Assembly: GCA_005518205.2 (NCBI GenBank)
Contig: RFFC02000009.1
Span: 141,782 to 205,781 of the forward strand
Source of the DNA: Hormoscilla sp. GUM202
GTDB taxonomy: Bacteria; Cyanobacteriota; Cyanobacteriia; Cyanobacteriales; Desertifilaceae
Length of the DNA stretch: 64,000 nt
Direction: 5' to 3'
Below are positions 52,297-61,482 of this stretch, piece after piece. A program made the position numbers and the translations under genes. Under the pieces are notes generated by a model that worked only from the letters and a program-made list of their open reading frames with translations, did not search any database and was not told where the DNA came from. Position 1 is the stretch's first letter. Every line of letters begins with the position of its first letter.

Positions 52297-55095
52297 TTAT
52301 ACTCGATTCAGGCAAGTTTCCAGCTCTTGAGCCAGAACCCGGACGTGGGGCTCGCGCATCATAGCATAATGGTCGCTAGGAATCTTATAGGTTTCCAACT
52401 CCCCGGCGACTAGAGAATTCCAGCCTCGATCGACCGCTTCATTCCTGGCACAAAACAGAACTGTCCGACCAGAATAAGCGTGAGGTTGATAATCGTACAT
52501 GGCTTTGAGATTAGCTTTGAAGACCTCGAACAACCGACGGATCTGTTCGATGCCGATTTCTGGCGGCAAGATCCCAAGGCGTTTGGCTTCTTGCCAGATG
52601 CGTACCAATTGCTCCTCGTATGGAAGTTGCTGGAGTTCGTGGGCAGAAATTGATAACTGCTTACCAAATATACTCCCAAGATCGGTAAAGAGAGAATTTG
52701 CCAGCATTGCCTCATCTATCTGTTTAAGAGAAGTGCTTGGTGCATAACTATCGATTAAAGCCAGCAGCGCCACTTCCTGCCGGGATGCTTGCAACTGCTG
52801 TGCCATTTCCCAAGCAACGACACCCCCTAAAGACCAACCCCCCAGATAATACGGTCCTTGGGGTTGAACCCCTTGCAAGGCTTCAATGTAACAGGCCGCC
52901 ATATCCTCTATGCTTGTTATTGGCCTCCTGTTTCCATATAAACCAGGCGATTGCAAACCGTAAAAGGGTCGGTTATTTCCCAGATGACGGGCTAAGGCAG
53001 CGTAACACAGAACGTTACCTCCCACCGGATGCACGCAGAAAAATGGCGGCAAATCACCTGCTTTGTGAATGGGGACTAAGGCCGAAATTGGTTGTCCATC
53101 GGTGGCCTTTTCTAGCAAACTGGCTTGGCGGGAGATGGTAGGTTCGGTAAACAGAGTTGCCAAAGGCAGTCTCGTTCCCAACTGTTGTTCTATACGAGCC
53201 ATCAACCGTGTTGCTAATAGGGAATGACCGCCCAAATCAAAGAAGTTGTCTCCCACTCCCACCCCAGGAATATTGAGAACTTCCGACCAGATTTGTACCA
53301 GTTGCAGTTCTGTCGTGGTGCGGGGGGCTGTTGCTTCTGCTTCCCGAGTAGAAGCATCCGGTGCGGGGAGGGCGCGGCGATCGACTTTGCCGTTGGGTGT
53401 CAGGGGCATTGCCTCTAAAAAGACAAAAGCAGAAGGCACCATGTAGTCCGGTAGCTTGGTTTTCAGGAAGCCGCGCAACGAGGCGATCGCCACTTCTTCT
53501 TTGGTAACGATATAAGCAACGAGGCGCTTGTCTCCTGGGGAGTCTTCGCGGACGATCGCCACTGCTTCTCGTAGATCTGGGTGTTGAGTTAAGGTAGCTG
53601 AGATTTCCCCGAGTTCGATGCGGAAGCCTCGGATTTTTACCTGGTTGTCGATGCGTCCGATAAATTCAATGTTACCATCCCGAAGATAGCGTGCCTTATC
53701 CCCGGTTTTGTAGAGGCGAGATCCCGCTTCGTTGCTAAAGGGGTTGTCGATAAACTTTTGGGAGGTTAATTCGGGGCGGTTGAGATAACCTCTGGCCAAA
53801 GGAGCGCCGCCGATATGCAGTTCCCCGGGTACGCCGATGGGGACGGGTTGGAGATGGTTGTCCAGAATATAGATTTGGGTGTTGGGAAGAGGACGCCCTA
53901 GAGGAAAAGTTGAACAGCTCTCTATCGATGACTCTTGCTCCAACCGATAAGTTAACACGCCCACGGTAGCTTCTGTCGGTCCGTAGTGGTTGAATATAAT
54001 ACATTGGGGAGCTTGAGATTGAAGAGAACAGACCCAATCCGCACTAGAAGCTTCGCCACCTAAGATCAGAACTTGACGTGGTAGCAGTTGCTCCGGACGA
54101 GACGAGCTTTGCAAAGCCATTATATGGGAACTCACTATTTTTAGGCAATCAATTCCTTCCTGCTGCATATATTCAGCTAATGCATCTGGTTCCGATGCTC
54201 GTTCTTGGGAGATAATGTGAAGACATCCTCCCGTACATAAGGCGGGAAAAACAATGGTGTTGCCTAAATCTGTAGTAATACTGGAGACTAAAGCAAATTG
54301 GCTACAAGAGCTGAGATCGAACTGCCGAACAATCCCATTAATGTAGTTCGTCATCGATTTGTGTTCGATCGCTACTCCCTTGGGTTGACCTGTTGTTCCT
54401 GATGTGTAGATGAGGTAGAGCAAATTTTCCGGTCTGACTCCCTTGAATAAATTGCGATCGCTCTCTTTTGCTATTACCATCCAATCTGCATCTAAGAAAA
54501 CCTGACGCACTCGAACTTGTGGCTGTACCAATTTTTTCTGAGTCACCAAAACTGATATCTGGGAATCTAAGATTTGATATACTAATCTCTCTGGAGGAGA
54601 ATTTGGTTCTAACGGCACATAGGCCCCACCTGCTTTGAGAATCCCCAACAATCCCACCACCATTTCGATGGAACGCTCCACGCAAATGCCCACCAGCACC
54701 TCTGGCCCGACTCCCAAGCTTTGCAGGTAATGCGCCAATTGATTTGCTTGAGCGTTTAACTCTCGATAGGTGAGTTGTTCCCCTTCAAAAACTACTGCCA
54801 CGGCATCGGGAGTGCGTTCCACTTGCTGCTCAAACAACTGATGAACGCATTTGTCCTGGGGATACTCTGCTTGGGTATCGTTCCACTCTACTAACAACTG
54901 ATGGCGTTCTGCTGCTGTCAGCAAAGGCAGTGAGCCAACTCGCGCCCCTGGGTTGGCTACTATTGCTGAGAGCAAGGTCTGAAAATGCCCTATAGCTCGA
55001 CGGATGGTTGCGGCAGAAAACAAATCGCAATTGTATTCCCAATATCCAATTAATCCTGCGGATGTCTCCTCCATCGACAAGGTGGCGTTGCACAA
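52297..55095 (-). CDS. NRPS, downstream part: end of C domain, A, PCP and thioesterase
   Basis: 932 residues read from a TTG inside a MITE. Order: the last part of a condensation domain (SAGLIGYWEYNCDLFSAATI); an adenylation domain from EWNDTQAEYPQDKCVHQLFE with LLYLIYTSGTTGQPKGVAIE, NHYGPTEATVG and GRIDNQVKIRGFRIELGEI; a carrier domain with the phosphopantetheine serine in FFDLGGHSLLATRL; and a terminal thioesterase with GPYYLGGWSLGGVVAWEM. It is the end of the same gene as 55151-59575, from which a 113-bp MITE separates it by a frameshift. The thioesterase would release the finished peptide. Confidence 0.9.
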   Translation of the reverse strand: MCNATLSMEETSAGLIGYWEYNCDLFSAATIRRAIGHFQTLLSAIVANPGARVGSLPLLTAAERHQLLVEWNDTQAEYPQDKCVHQLFEQQVERTPDAVAVVFEGEQLTYRELNAQANQLAHYLQSLGVGPEVLVGICVERSIEMVVGLLGILKAGGAYVPLEPNSPPERLVYQILDSQISVLVTQKKLVQPQVRVRQVFLDADWMVIAKESDRNLFKGVRPENLLYLIYTSGTTGQPKGVAIEHKSMTNYINGIVRQFDLSSCSQFALVSSITTDLGNTIVFPALCTGGCLHIISQERASEPDALAEYMQQEGIDCLKIVSSHIMALQSSSRPEQLLPRQVLILGGEASSADWVCSLQSQAPQCIIFNHYGPTEATVGVLTYRLEQESSIESCSTFPLGRPLPNTQIYILDNHLQPVPIGVPGELHIGGAPLARGYLNRPELTSQKFIDNPFSNEAGSRLYKTGDKARYLRDGNIEFIGRIDNQVKIRGFRIELGEISATLTQHPDLREAVAIVREDSPGDKRLVAYIVTKEEVAIASLRGFLKTKLPDYMVPSAFVFLEAMPLTPNGKVDRRALPAPDASTREAEATAPRTTTELQLVQIWSEVLNIPGVGVGDNFFDLGGHSLLATRLMARIEQQLGTRLPLATLFTEPTISRQASLLEKATDGQPISALVPIHKAGDLPPFFCVHPVGGNVLCYAALARHLGNNRPFYGLQSPGLYGNRRPITSIEDMAACYIEALQGVQPQGPYYLGGWSLGGVVAWEMAQQLQASRQEVALLALIDSYAPSTSLKQIDEAMLANSLFTDLGSIFGKQLSISAHELQQLPYEEQLVRIWQEAKRLGILPPEIGIEQIRRLFEVFKANLKAMYDYQPHAYSGRTVLFCARNEAVDRGWNSLVAGELETYKIPSDHYAMMREPHVRVLAQELETCLNRV

Positions 55096-55196
55096 TCACG
55101 GGATGATAGGTCTCTTTGCATAAGTCTTAAACGTATACTATAAGCCACTTTTAGTGATGTGCAAACAATGGCATCATCCCCAAAATGTGCAACGCC
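55084..55196 (-). mobile_element. 113-bp MITE splitting the NRPS gene
   Basis: Terminal inverted repeats GGCGTTGCACA and TGTGCAACGCC, with further pairing in the adjacent GGGATGAT/ATCATCCC blocks. An 8-bp target duplication GACAAGGT lies at 55076-55083 and 55197-55204. It has no coding capacity. Insertion plus duplication adds 121 bases, which shifts the frame by one. Confidence 0.9.
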
Positions 55197-58100
55197 GACA
55201 AGGTTATATCGAACTTGGCTTTCGCACTTTCCATCTGTAGCCACTTAAAAGTCACACCCGGTAAATCCAACGGTTCCATCGGTGCGTTTTGCAGGGCAAA
55301 CATCACCTGAAATATGGGCGAGTGCGAGAGACTGCGTTCCGGTTGCAGTGCCGACACCAATTGCTCGAAGGGCAAATCTTGATTATTGTAGGCATCCAAA
55401 GATGTCTGCCGTACCCGATGCAACAATTCCACGAAACTGGGATTCCCCTCAAAGCCCGATCGCAACGCCAGCGTATTGACAAAAAAGCCAATGAGTCCTT
55501 CTATTTCCCGGCGGTTGCGGTTGGCAATAGGCGTCCCCACTACAATATCTTCTTGACCGCTATAGCGATAAAGTAAGGTGCTAAACGCGGCAAACAACGT
55601 CATAAACAGAGTCGCGCCCAATTCTCTACTCAAACCCTGGAGCTGTTGGGTGAGTTCGGCGCCAACCTCAAAAAACTCTTTGCCCCCTCGTGAAGTCTGC
55701 ACCGTGGGACGGGGATAGTCCGTCGGCAGTTCTAATAGGGGTGGCGCTCCTGCCAACTGTTGTTTCCAGTAAGAAAGTTGAGGTGCTAGGATTTCAGCAG
55801 TCATGGGTTGCCGTTGCCAGCAAGCAAAGTCGGCATATTGGATCGGCAGTTGGGGTAAGGATGAGGGTTTTCCCAGAACATAAGCCCCATAAAGCGCTTC
55901 CAACTCGTGGGCAAATACCCCCGTTGACCAACCATCGGTAATGATGTGGTGCATCGTCAGCAACAGCACATAGTCATTTGCTGCCAACTGCAAGAGAGTA
56001 ACCCGCAGCAAGGGATCCTTTGCCAAATCGAAGGGTTCCCGAATTTCGCGATCGCCCAAACCCTGCACTTCTTTTAGTCGTTCCTCTGGTGGCAACTGCT
56101 GCAGATCGACAACGGGCATTTTTAGCTCTAGTTCGGGGTGAATTACTCGGACTGGAGAACCATCCACCCCTCGATAATTAGTCCGCAAGCTCTCGTGACG
56201 GCGGACTATTTCTCCCACCGCCCCTTGTAGCGCTTCTACTTTCAGCGAACCGCTTAGGCGCAACGCTTCTTGCTCGTTATAGGTGACGCTGCCTTCCTGC
56301 AATCGGTCTAAAAACCACAGGCGTTGCTCTGCAAAAGACAAGGGCAACTCTCCATCTCGCAGCACCGGTTGGATGGGAGCTAGTTTTTTGCGAGAAGTTC
56401 CGTCAACGATTTCGCCAAATTCTGCCACAGTCGGGGATTCAAACAACCGATGCAGGGACAGTTCGATCCCGAAGCGGTCGCGTATCCGTGAAATCAGTTG
56501 AGTTGCACCGATGGAATCTCCTCCCAACATAAAGAAGTTGTCTAATACGCCTACCTCGTTGAGACTGAGAACTTCGGCCCAAATGCCTGCGAGGATTTCT
56601 TCTGTGGGCGATCGCGGTGCCACCAGTTCTACATCCAGAAGCGGGCGAGATTTATCCGGGGCGGGTAGGGCGCGGCGGTCTACTTTGCCGCTTGGTGTCA
56701 GGGGCAGTTCCTCCAGAATCACGAAGGCCGAAGGCATCATATAGTCCGGCAGTTTTTCTTGCAGGAACCCGCGCAACTGAGGGATTAATTGACTGTGTTT
56801 CTTGCCAGTGTAGGGCTGATTGGCATAAGCATTCCAAGGTTTTAGCTCCTTTGGTTGAGAGTAAATAATGCTGCTGTCGGCAATAATATTAGTATCGCCT
56901 CGCACAAAGATGACATCATAACAACCATCGCCACCGTTGCCAGACCAAGTAACGTTTATTCGATAACCCACCTCGGACTGCAACTGCCACCAGTCTTCCG
57001 GTTCGATCCCTTCTGCGGTAATGCGATCGCGAAGTTCCCCTGCGGTTTGAGGGCAATCTCGACTGGCTAACAATTCCATTGCCCCCAGGTCTCCCCCTAT
57101 CCGGGCATTGAGAACGCCAGTGACAACGAGTATTTCTGGGGAGGTTTCTAGCAGTTGTTGGCGAACGGCAGTTAAAGTCAAATTATCCTGCTGCCAGTTG
57201 AGAAATACTGGAGGAGTTGTCGGAGTCGAGACTTTTTTCCCAAGATGGAGAACGACATCGTAACGGAAGCGAGTCAGTTCGTTTCGATCGCGCCCCCGCT
57301 TCAATTGTATTTCTACATGACTGATTTGGGGCAAATGCTCTTTGAGGGCCATAAAGAACTCGGGGTCCACTAGCAGTCTTTGTTCTCCCAATAGGCGATC
57401 GGAAATCCGCTGCCTTAATTGGGCTACCGACAGCTCACTGGGAGCTTGATATAACTGCACCGATGTATGGAATGCTTCGAGCAACGGCAAACTCAGCAGG
57501 TCCCCTAGAAAAATTTGACCGCCTGGCTCCACTAAGGACACCGCAGTTTCGATCGCCCCTACCAAATAATCTATATTGGGGAAAAACTGAATCACCGAGT
57601 TGGAGATTGCCGTGTCAAATGGTTCCCTGACTATCTCTGCTAAACCATCCGCAGGAGTCTGACGCAGCGTCACCTCCGAAGCTGACAGGCAAGATGCCTG
57701 TCCTACGCCGATTTGCCGCTCTAGGTAACGAATCGCTTCCCCAGACAGATCCGTAGCGTAGTAATGCTGGCATTTAGGCGCTATTCTAAACAACAGCAAA
57801 CCCGTCCCGCACCCGATTTCTAGCAAACGGTTGGGCTGCAAAGATAGAATCCGCTCTACGGTATGCTCTACCCACGAGAGCACCTGTTCCGGGTCTAGGT
57901 CTTTCCCGGTATAAGAGTCGTTCCAGCCCCCTATATGAAAACTCCCGTCTTGCGTCTCCTCTGGTTGGATGTAAGCTTCATCCCAGATTTTCTCCCATTG
58001 CTCTGTCTGTTTGCCTGTATCTTCTGGCTCTGATGGGCCACCGGGAACAATGTATGCAACTAGGCGTTGGCGATCGCGCTTATCTTCCCTGGCCATGACA

Positions 58101-59575
58101 ACAGCTTGCTTTACTTGCGAGTGTTGGCTGAGGGTTGCTTCTATTTCTCCGAGTTCGATGCGATAGCCCCGCACCTTCACTTGGTGGTCTATGCGCCCCA
58201 AGCATTCAATATTGCCCTCCCGAAGGTAGCGTGCTAAATCTCCTGTTTTATAGAGACGGGAGTGAGGTTCTTCGCTAAATGGATTGGCAATAAACTTTTC
58301 TTCCGTTAGTTCCGGTCGGTTCAGATATCCTCGCGCTAGACCTGCACCGCCAATGTGCAATTCTCCGGGTTCGCCGATGCCGACGAGTTGGAGATTTTCA
58401 TCCAGAATATAAGTTTGAGTATTGGCCAGCGGGCGTCCGATCGCGATCGTTCCTGCACCCGGTTTCACTTGGTAGAGGGTTGCCCAAACGGTAATTTCCG
58501 TGGGGCCGTATAGATTCCAGAGCTCGCCACATTTTTCTAATAACTTGTCCGCCAGCTCTGGAGATAAGCGCTCTCCAGTGGAAATAATTTTCACCTTTTT
58601 GCTACCTTCCCAACCCCCGTCTAGCAGCATTCCCCAAGTAGCGGGAGTCGCTGACATGACCGTAGCGCCTTGTCCGGCGAGCAACTCCATTAACTGTGCT
58701 GGGTCTTTGGTCACTTCACGAGGGGCGACAACTACCCGCCCTCCCACGGTTAAGGGGCCGTAGATTTCCGGTACTGAAACGTCAAAGGATATGGTTGTAA
58801 CCGCAACCATCGTATCCGAGGCGCTCAATCCCGGACTTGCCGCGATCGCCTGTAATAAGTTAACGACCGAATTATGGGCAATCTGCACTCCTTTTGGTTT
58901 CCCTGTCGAACCCGATGTATAGATAATGTAGGCGAGGTTTTCCGGATTTACTGGAGTCTCAGTATTTGTCCGTTCCTGTTGGCCGACGATCTCGCGATCG
59001 CGGTCTAGACATACCAGAGATATATGAGGTTGCTGTGTTGCTTGGGTCGATCCTAAAAATTGCTCTGGGGCTAGAAATTCTTGAGTAACTACGATTGACA
59101 GACTGGCATCTGAGACCATGAATGCCAAGCGCTCTGCTGGATAAGCTGGGTCTAAAGGCACATAAGCGCCACCCGCTTTCAGAATTCCCAGCATGGCCAC
59201 CACCATTTCTTCCGAACGCTCCACGCAAAGGCCCACTAGCACCTCTGGTCCTACTCCCAACCCTTGCAAGTAGCGGGCCAGTTGATTTGCCCGATCGTTC
59301 AATTCCCTATAGGTTAGTTGTTTCTCATCAAACACCACCGCCACCACCTCTGGCGTTCTTTCTACCTGGGATTCAAACAACTGATGGATGCACTGGGTCT
59401 GCGGATACTCATTAGCAGTATCGTTCCACTCAAATAAGAGGCGATCGCGTTCTTTTTTTGTCAACATCTGCACTTTTTCTGCTTCTTGCAATTGCCGCAA
59501 CCACTTTCGTTGCAGGCACTCTACCACTATAACAGGCGATTTCCCCATTGTCAACCCCGCCCTAATTTTTAACAT
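55151..59575 (-). CDS. NRPS, upstream part: A with N-methyltransferase insertion, PCP, C domain
   Basis: 1,474 residues. There is no condensation domain at the N-terminus. The A domain begins RLLFEWNDTANEYPQTQCIH and shows LAYIIYTSGSTGKPKGVQIA, NLYGPTEITVW and GRIDHQVKVRGYRIELGEIE. A SAM methyltransferase (LLEIGCGTGLLLFRIAPKCQ) is inserted before the last A motif (LTPSGKVDRRALP), the usual place of N-methyltransferases. Then come a PCP (FFMLGGDSIGATQL) and a condensation domain (MHHIITDGWSTGVFAHELEA, GTPIANRNRREIEGLIGFFV). The frame then enters the MITE and ends ALHILGMMPLFAHH. The ancestral gene would have encoded about 2,390 residues and an A-NMT-PCP-C-A-PCP-TE line. Product probably an N-methylated dipeptide unit or part of a longer chain. 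Confidence 0.9.
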   Translation of the reverse strand: MLKIRAGLTMGKSPVIVVECLQRKWLRQLQEAEKVQMLTKKERDRLLFEWNDTANEYPQTQCIHQLFESQVERTPEVVAVVFDEKQLTYRELNDRANQLARYLQGLGVGPEVLVGLCVERSEEMVVAMLGILKAGGAYVPLDPAYPAERLAFMVSDASLSIVVTQEFLAPEQFLGSTQATQQPHISLVCLDRDREIVGQQERTNTETPVNPENLAYIIYTSGSTGKPKGVQIAHNSVVNLLQAIAASPGLSASDTMVAVTTISFDVSVPEIYGPLTVGGRVVVAPREVTKDPAQLMELLAGQGATVMSATPATWGMLLDGGWEGSKKVKIISTGERLSPELADKLLEKCGELWNLYGPTEITVWATLYQVKPGAGTIAIGRPLANTQTYILDENLQLVGIGEPGELHIGGAGLARGYLNRPELTEEKFIANPFSEEPHSRLYKTGDLARYLREGNIECLGRIDHQVKVRGYRIELGEIEATLSQHSQVKQAVVMAREDKRDRQRLVAYIVPGGPSEPEDTGKQTEQWEKIWDEAYIQPEETQDGSFHIGGWNDSYTGKDLDPEQVLSWVEHTVERILSLQPNRLLEIGCGTGLLLFRIAPKCQHYYATDLSGEAIRYLERQIGVGQASCLSASEVTLRQTPADGLAEIVREPFDTAISNSVIQFFPNIDYLVGAIETAVSLVEPGGQIFLGDLLSLPLLEAFHTSVQLYQAPSELSVAQLRQRISDRLLGEQRLLVDPEFFMALKEHLPQISHVEIQLKRGRDRNELTRFRYDVVLHLGKKVSTPTTPPVFLNWQQDNLTLTAVRQQLLETSPEILVVTGVLNARIGGDLGAMELLASRDCPQTAGELRDRITAEGIEPEDWWQLQSEVGYRINVTWSGNGGDGCYDVIFVRGDTNIIADSSIIYSQPKELKPWNAYANQPYTGKKHSQLIPQLRGFLQEKLPDYMMPSAFVILEELPLTPSGKVDRRALPAPDKSRPLLDVELVAPRSPTEEILAGIWAEVLSLNEVGVLDNFFMLGGDSIGATQLISRIRDRFGIELSLHRLFESPTVAEFGEIVDGTSRKKLAPIQPVLRDGELPLSFAEQRLWFLDRLQEGSVTYNEQEALRLSGSLKVEALQGAVGEIVRRHESLRTNYRGVDGSPVRVIHPELELKMPVVDLQQLPPEERLKEVQGLGDREIREPFDLAKDPLLRVTLLQLAANDYVLLLTMHHIITDGWSTGVFAHELEALYGAYVLGKPSSLPQLPIQYADFACWQRQPMTAEILAPQLSYWKQQLAGAPPLLELPTDYPRPTVQTSRGGKEFFEVGAELTQQLQGLSRELGATLFMTLFAAFSTLLYRYSGQEDIVVGTPIANRNRREIEGLIGFFVNTLALRSGFEGNPSFVELLHRVRQTSLDAYNNQDLPFEQLVSALQPERSLSHSPIFQVMFALQNAPMEPLDLPGVTFKWLQMESAKAKFDITLSALHILGMMPLFAHH

Positions 59576-59815
59576 TTTTTTTCAGTTTGTTCCTAGTGAC
59601 GCCTCAAATAACTGTGGGAATTATCAATGTAGCCCTACTACTACTTTTACCTGGTTTTGTGGGCGATCGCCGGTGCCATACTGTGAATTACATGCCCGCA
59701 TTTTACCATGATTTCCCAATTTTACTGGGTCAACTTGTTTCTTTTAATCTAGCCAGTTTGATTGATATATTACATGGAAATAGACTGATGCAATCGCCCC
59801 TAGAAAATGGCCGTG

Positions 59816-60055
59816 CTTCTATATGGCGATCGCGTGATAATTCAGAAACTTTTTTTCTTCTACATTATCTCGGTTTTCCTGCCTTTTCGCAGAAACTAGG
59901 TTGATTGCTGGGGCGATCGTATGTATGAAGCTTGTAGAATCATTAAATGCAGATATCTCACAAACGGGCAAACACGCTTTGTGTTGACTACAAACAGTTG
60001 ACTACAAACGACAAACGAGCAAACAGGCTTTGTGTTTACTACAAACGGTGCGATC
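59816..60055. repeat. Degraded palindrome, Imm30 remnant and hairpin repeats
   Basis: 59820-59923 is a worn copy of the long palindrome at 45461-45545 (GCGATCGCGTGA, ATTCAGAAAC, CGCAGAAACTAGG, GGGGCGATCG). At 59935-59968 'gtagaatcattaaatgcaga' resembles the end of the Imm30-like gene. At 59970-60050 there are two units with AACAC or AAACA stems followed by ACTACAAAC, a degraded form of the dispersed hairpin repeat. Confidence 0.65.
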
Positions 60056-60065
60056 GCCCCTGAAA

Positions 60066-60400
60066 TCAGCAAACAGCAAAATCGGTAATCTTGCGCGTAT
60101 CTGGGTGATAAAACCCTAAGACTATGGGATCTTTAGGGACACCTGCTGCTAACAAATCTCCTGCTACACCATCTTCTGTTCCGTCCCGATGAATCCAAAT
60201 TTTATAATCTGCGATCGCTATATTAAACAGCAGTGAACCATTTCATGACCATATATTCCGACAAGCATTAATAAATATTGGTGATTTTCTCGATCGAACA
60301 CGGGTTGTCTCTCTACTTCCCCGTGAGAGTAGCGCAATTGAGCATATTCGCCGATCATCTTTTCGATCGGCTGTCGCGCATTTAAATTGCACGGCTCCAA
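60066..60400 (-). pseudogene. xisI-like gene remnant
   Basis: The minus strand encodes IGEYAQLRYSHGEVERQPVF, then DRENHQYLLMLVGIYGHEMV and HCCLI, typical XisI sequence. The frame then stops and, in a shifted frame, continues AIADYKIWIHRDGTEDGVAG, then GVPKDPIVLGFYHPDTRKIT and DFAVC. Intact XisI is about 110 residues; one frameshift near 60220 breaks this one. XisI is the partner of XisH, first known from fdxN-element excision and now found widely in cyanobacteria. No xisH lies nearby. Confidence 0.82.
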
Positions 60401-60533
60401 ATGCTGAAACCCTTGCCCTCAAATACTTTCCCAATTTTTAATTTTTAATGAGAGAATTTAGCAATTGCTTAAAATACGTCCTACTCGATATAATATAAAT
60501 TGTAGTGCGAAAGGTGGGTTTTCAGGGATCGCG

Positions 60534-61382
60534 ATGAACCAAGCAAGTCAAGTAGGTCAAGCAGGTTGGGACGTGCGAGCGTTAGAAGGAGGCGTGAGTC
60601 AAACTTTCCGGGCACTAGAAGCGGGAATGCAGGTGGTCTCGATCGCCAGCTTAGACTTGCAAACTTGTCAGGTCTCCGACAAGGTGGCAGAAGTATTAAC
60701 TCGGCCAGCACTAGAAAGATTTGACTATATTCCCGCGAGCGATCGCGGCCAGATTGTCGGAGTTTTGCATCGCGTCGAAGCTGGCAAAAGGCCAGGTGGT
60801 CCGGAAATCTCGGGGACTATCTCCGTCGGGGAAGCAATGCAACCCTTAGACCAGTTGGTCCCGATCTCTGCCAATGCTAGTTTGCTCTCTTATATAGAAA
60901 ATGCCGATCGCTCTTTTTACCAATTGGTTGCTAGAGGAAAAGATATTATCGGCATCGTCACCCCGAGCGACTTGCAAAAATTCCCCGTGCGTCCTTTACT
61001 TTTCAGCGCGATCGCTGGCGTAGAACTGCTGTTAGCCGAATGGTTGCGTCAAAACTATCGAGAACAAGACTGGCTAGCAGTTCTGTCTGAAAAACGTCGG
61101 GCAATCATCGCTCAAAGATGGCTGGATTGGGGATCCGATAACACGGCCCTAGATTTGGTCAGCGTAACGGAATTTTGCGACAAGCGAGATGCAGCTCTTC
61201 ATCTGGGTGCCTTTGACAGCAAAAGTGCCGCCAGAAAAAAACTCAGAGATATTGAATGGTTGCGTCATGCTGTCATGCACTCGGCAGATTATGCTCTGAC
61301 TCCAGAAAATGCCCAGCGGGTATCGCGAACCATGCGTCAAGCCCGAGAAACGATCGCAATTCTCCAGGACGCTCTGGAGTAA
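60534..61382 (+). CDS. CBS-like domain protein with C-terminal HEPN-like domain
   Basis: 282 residues from the ATG at 60534; upstream in-frame sequence lacks conserved character. The N-terminal half shows two CBS-like repeats (DLQTCQVSDKVAEVLTRPAL and GQIVGVLHRVE; then ISVGEAMQPLDQLVPISANA and DIIGIVTPSDLQKFPV). The C-terminal half is helical and ends in ARKKLRDIEWLRHAVMHSAD, where RHAVMH fits the Rx4H motif of HEPN ribonucleases of the Swt1 type. CBS pairs bind adenine nucleotides, so the design suggests nucleotide-sensing control of a HEPN domain. Catalysis is not proved. The gene is alone. Confidence 0.65.
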   Translation: MNQASQVGQAGWDVRALEGGVSQTFRALEAGMQVVSIASLDLQTCQVSDKVAEVLTRPALERFDYIPASDRGQIVGVLHRVEAGKRPGGPEISGTISVGEAMQPLDQLVPISANASLLSYIENADRSFYQLVARGKDIIGIVTPSDLQKFPVRPLLFSAIAGVELLLAEWLRQNYREQDWLAVLSEKRRAIIAQRWLDWGSDNTALDLVSVTEFCDKRDAALHLGAFDSKSAARKKLRDIEWLRHAVMHSADYALTPENAQRVSRTMRQARETIAILQDALE

Positions 61383-61482
61383 AGATGCGATCGCCCGATC
61401 CCTACTATAATTTCCATGCCCGTATTTTACCAGGATTCATCCCATCCCCATTTTGAATTTTGAATTTTGAATTTTGAATTGC

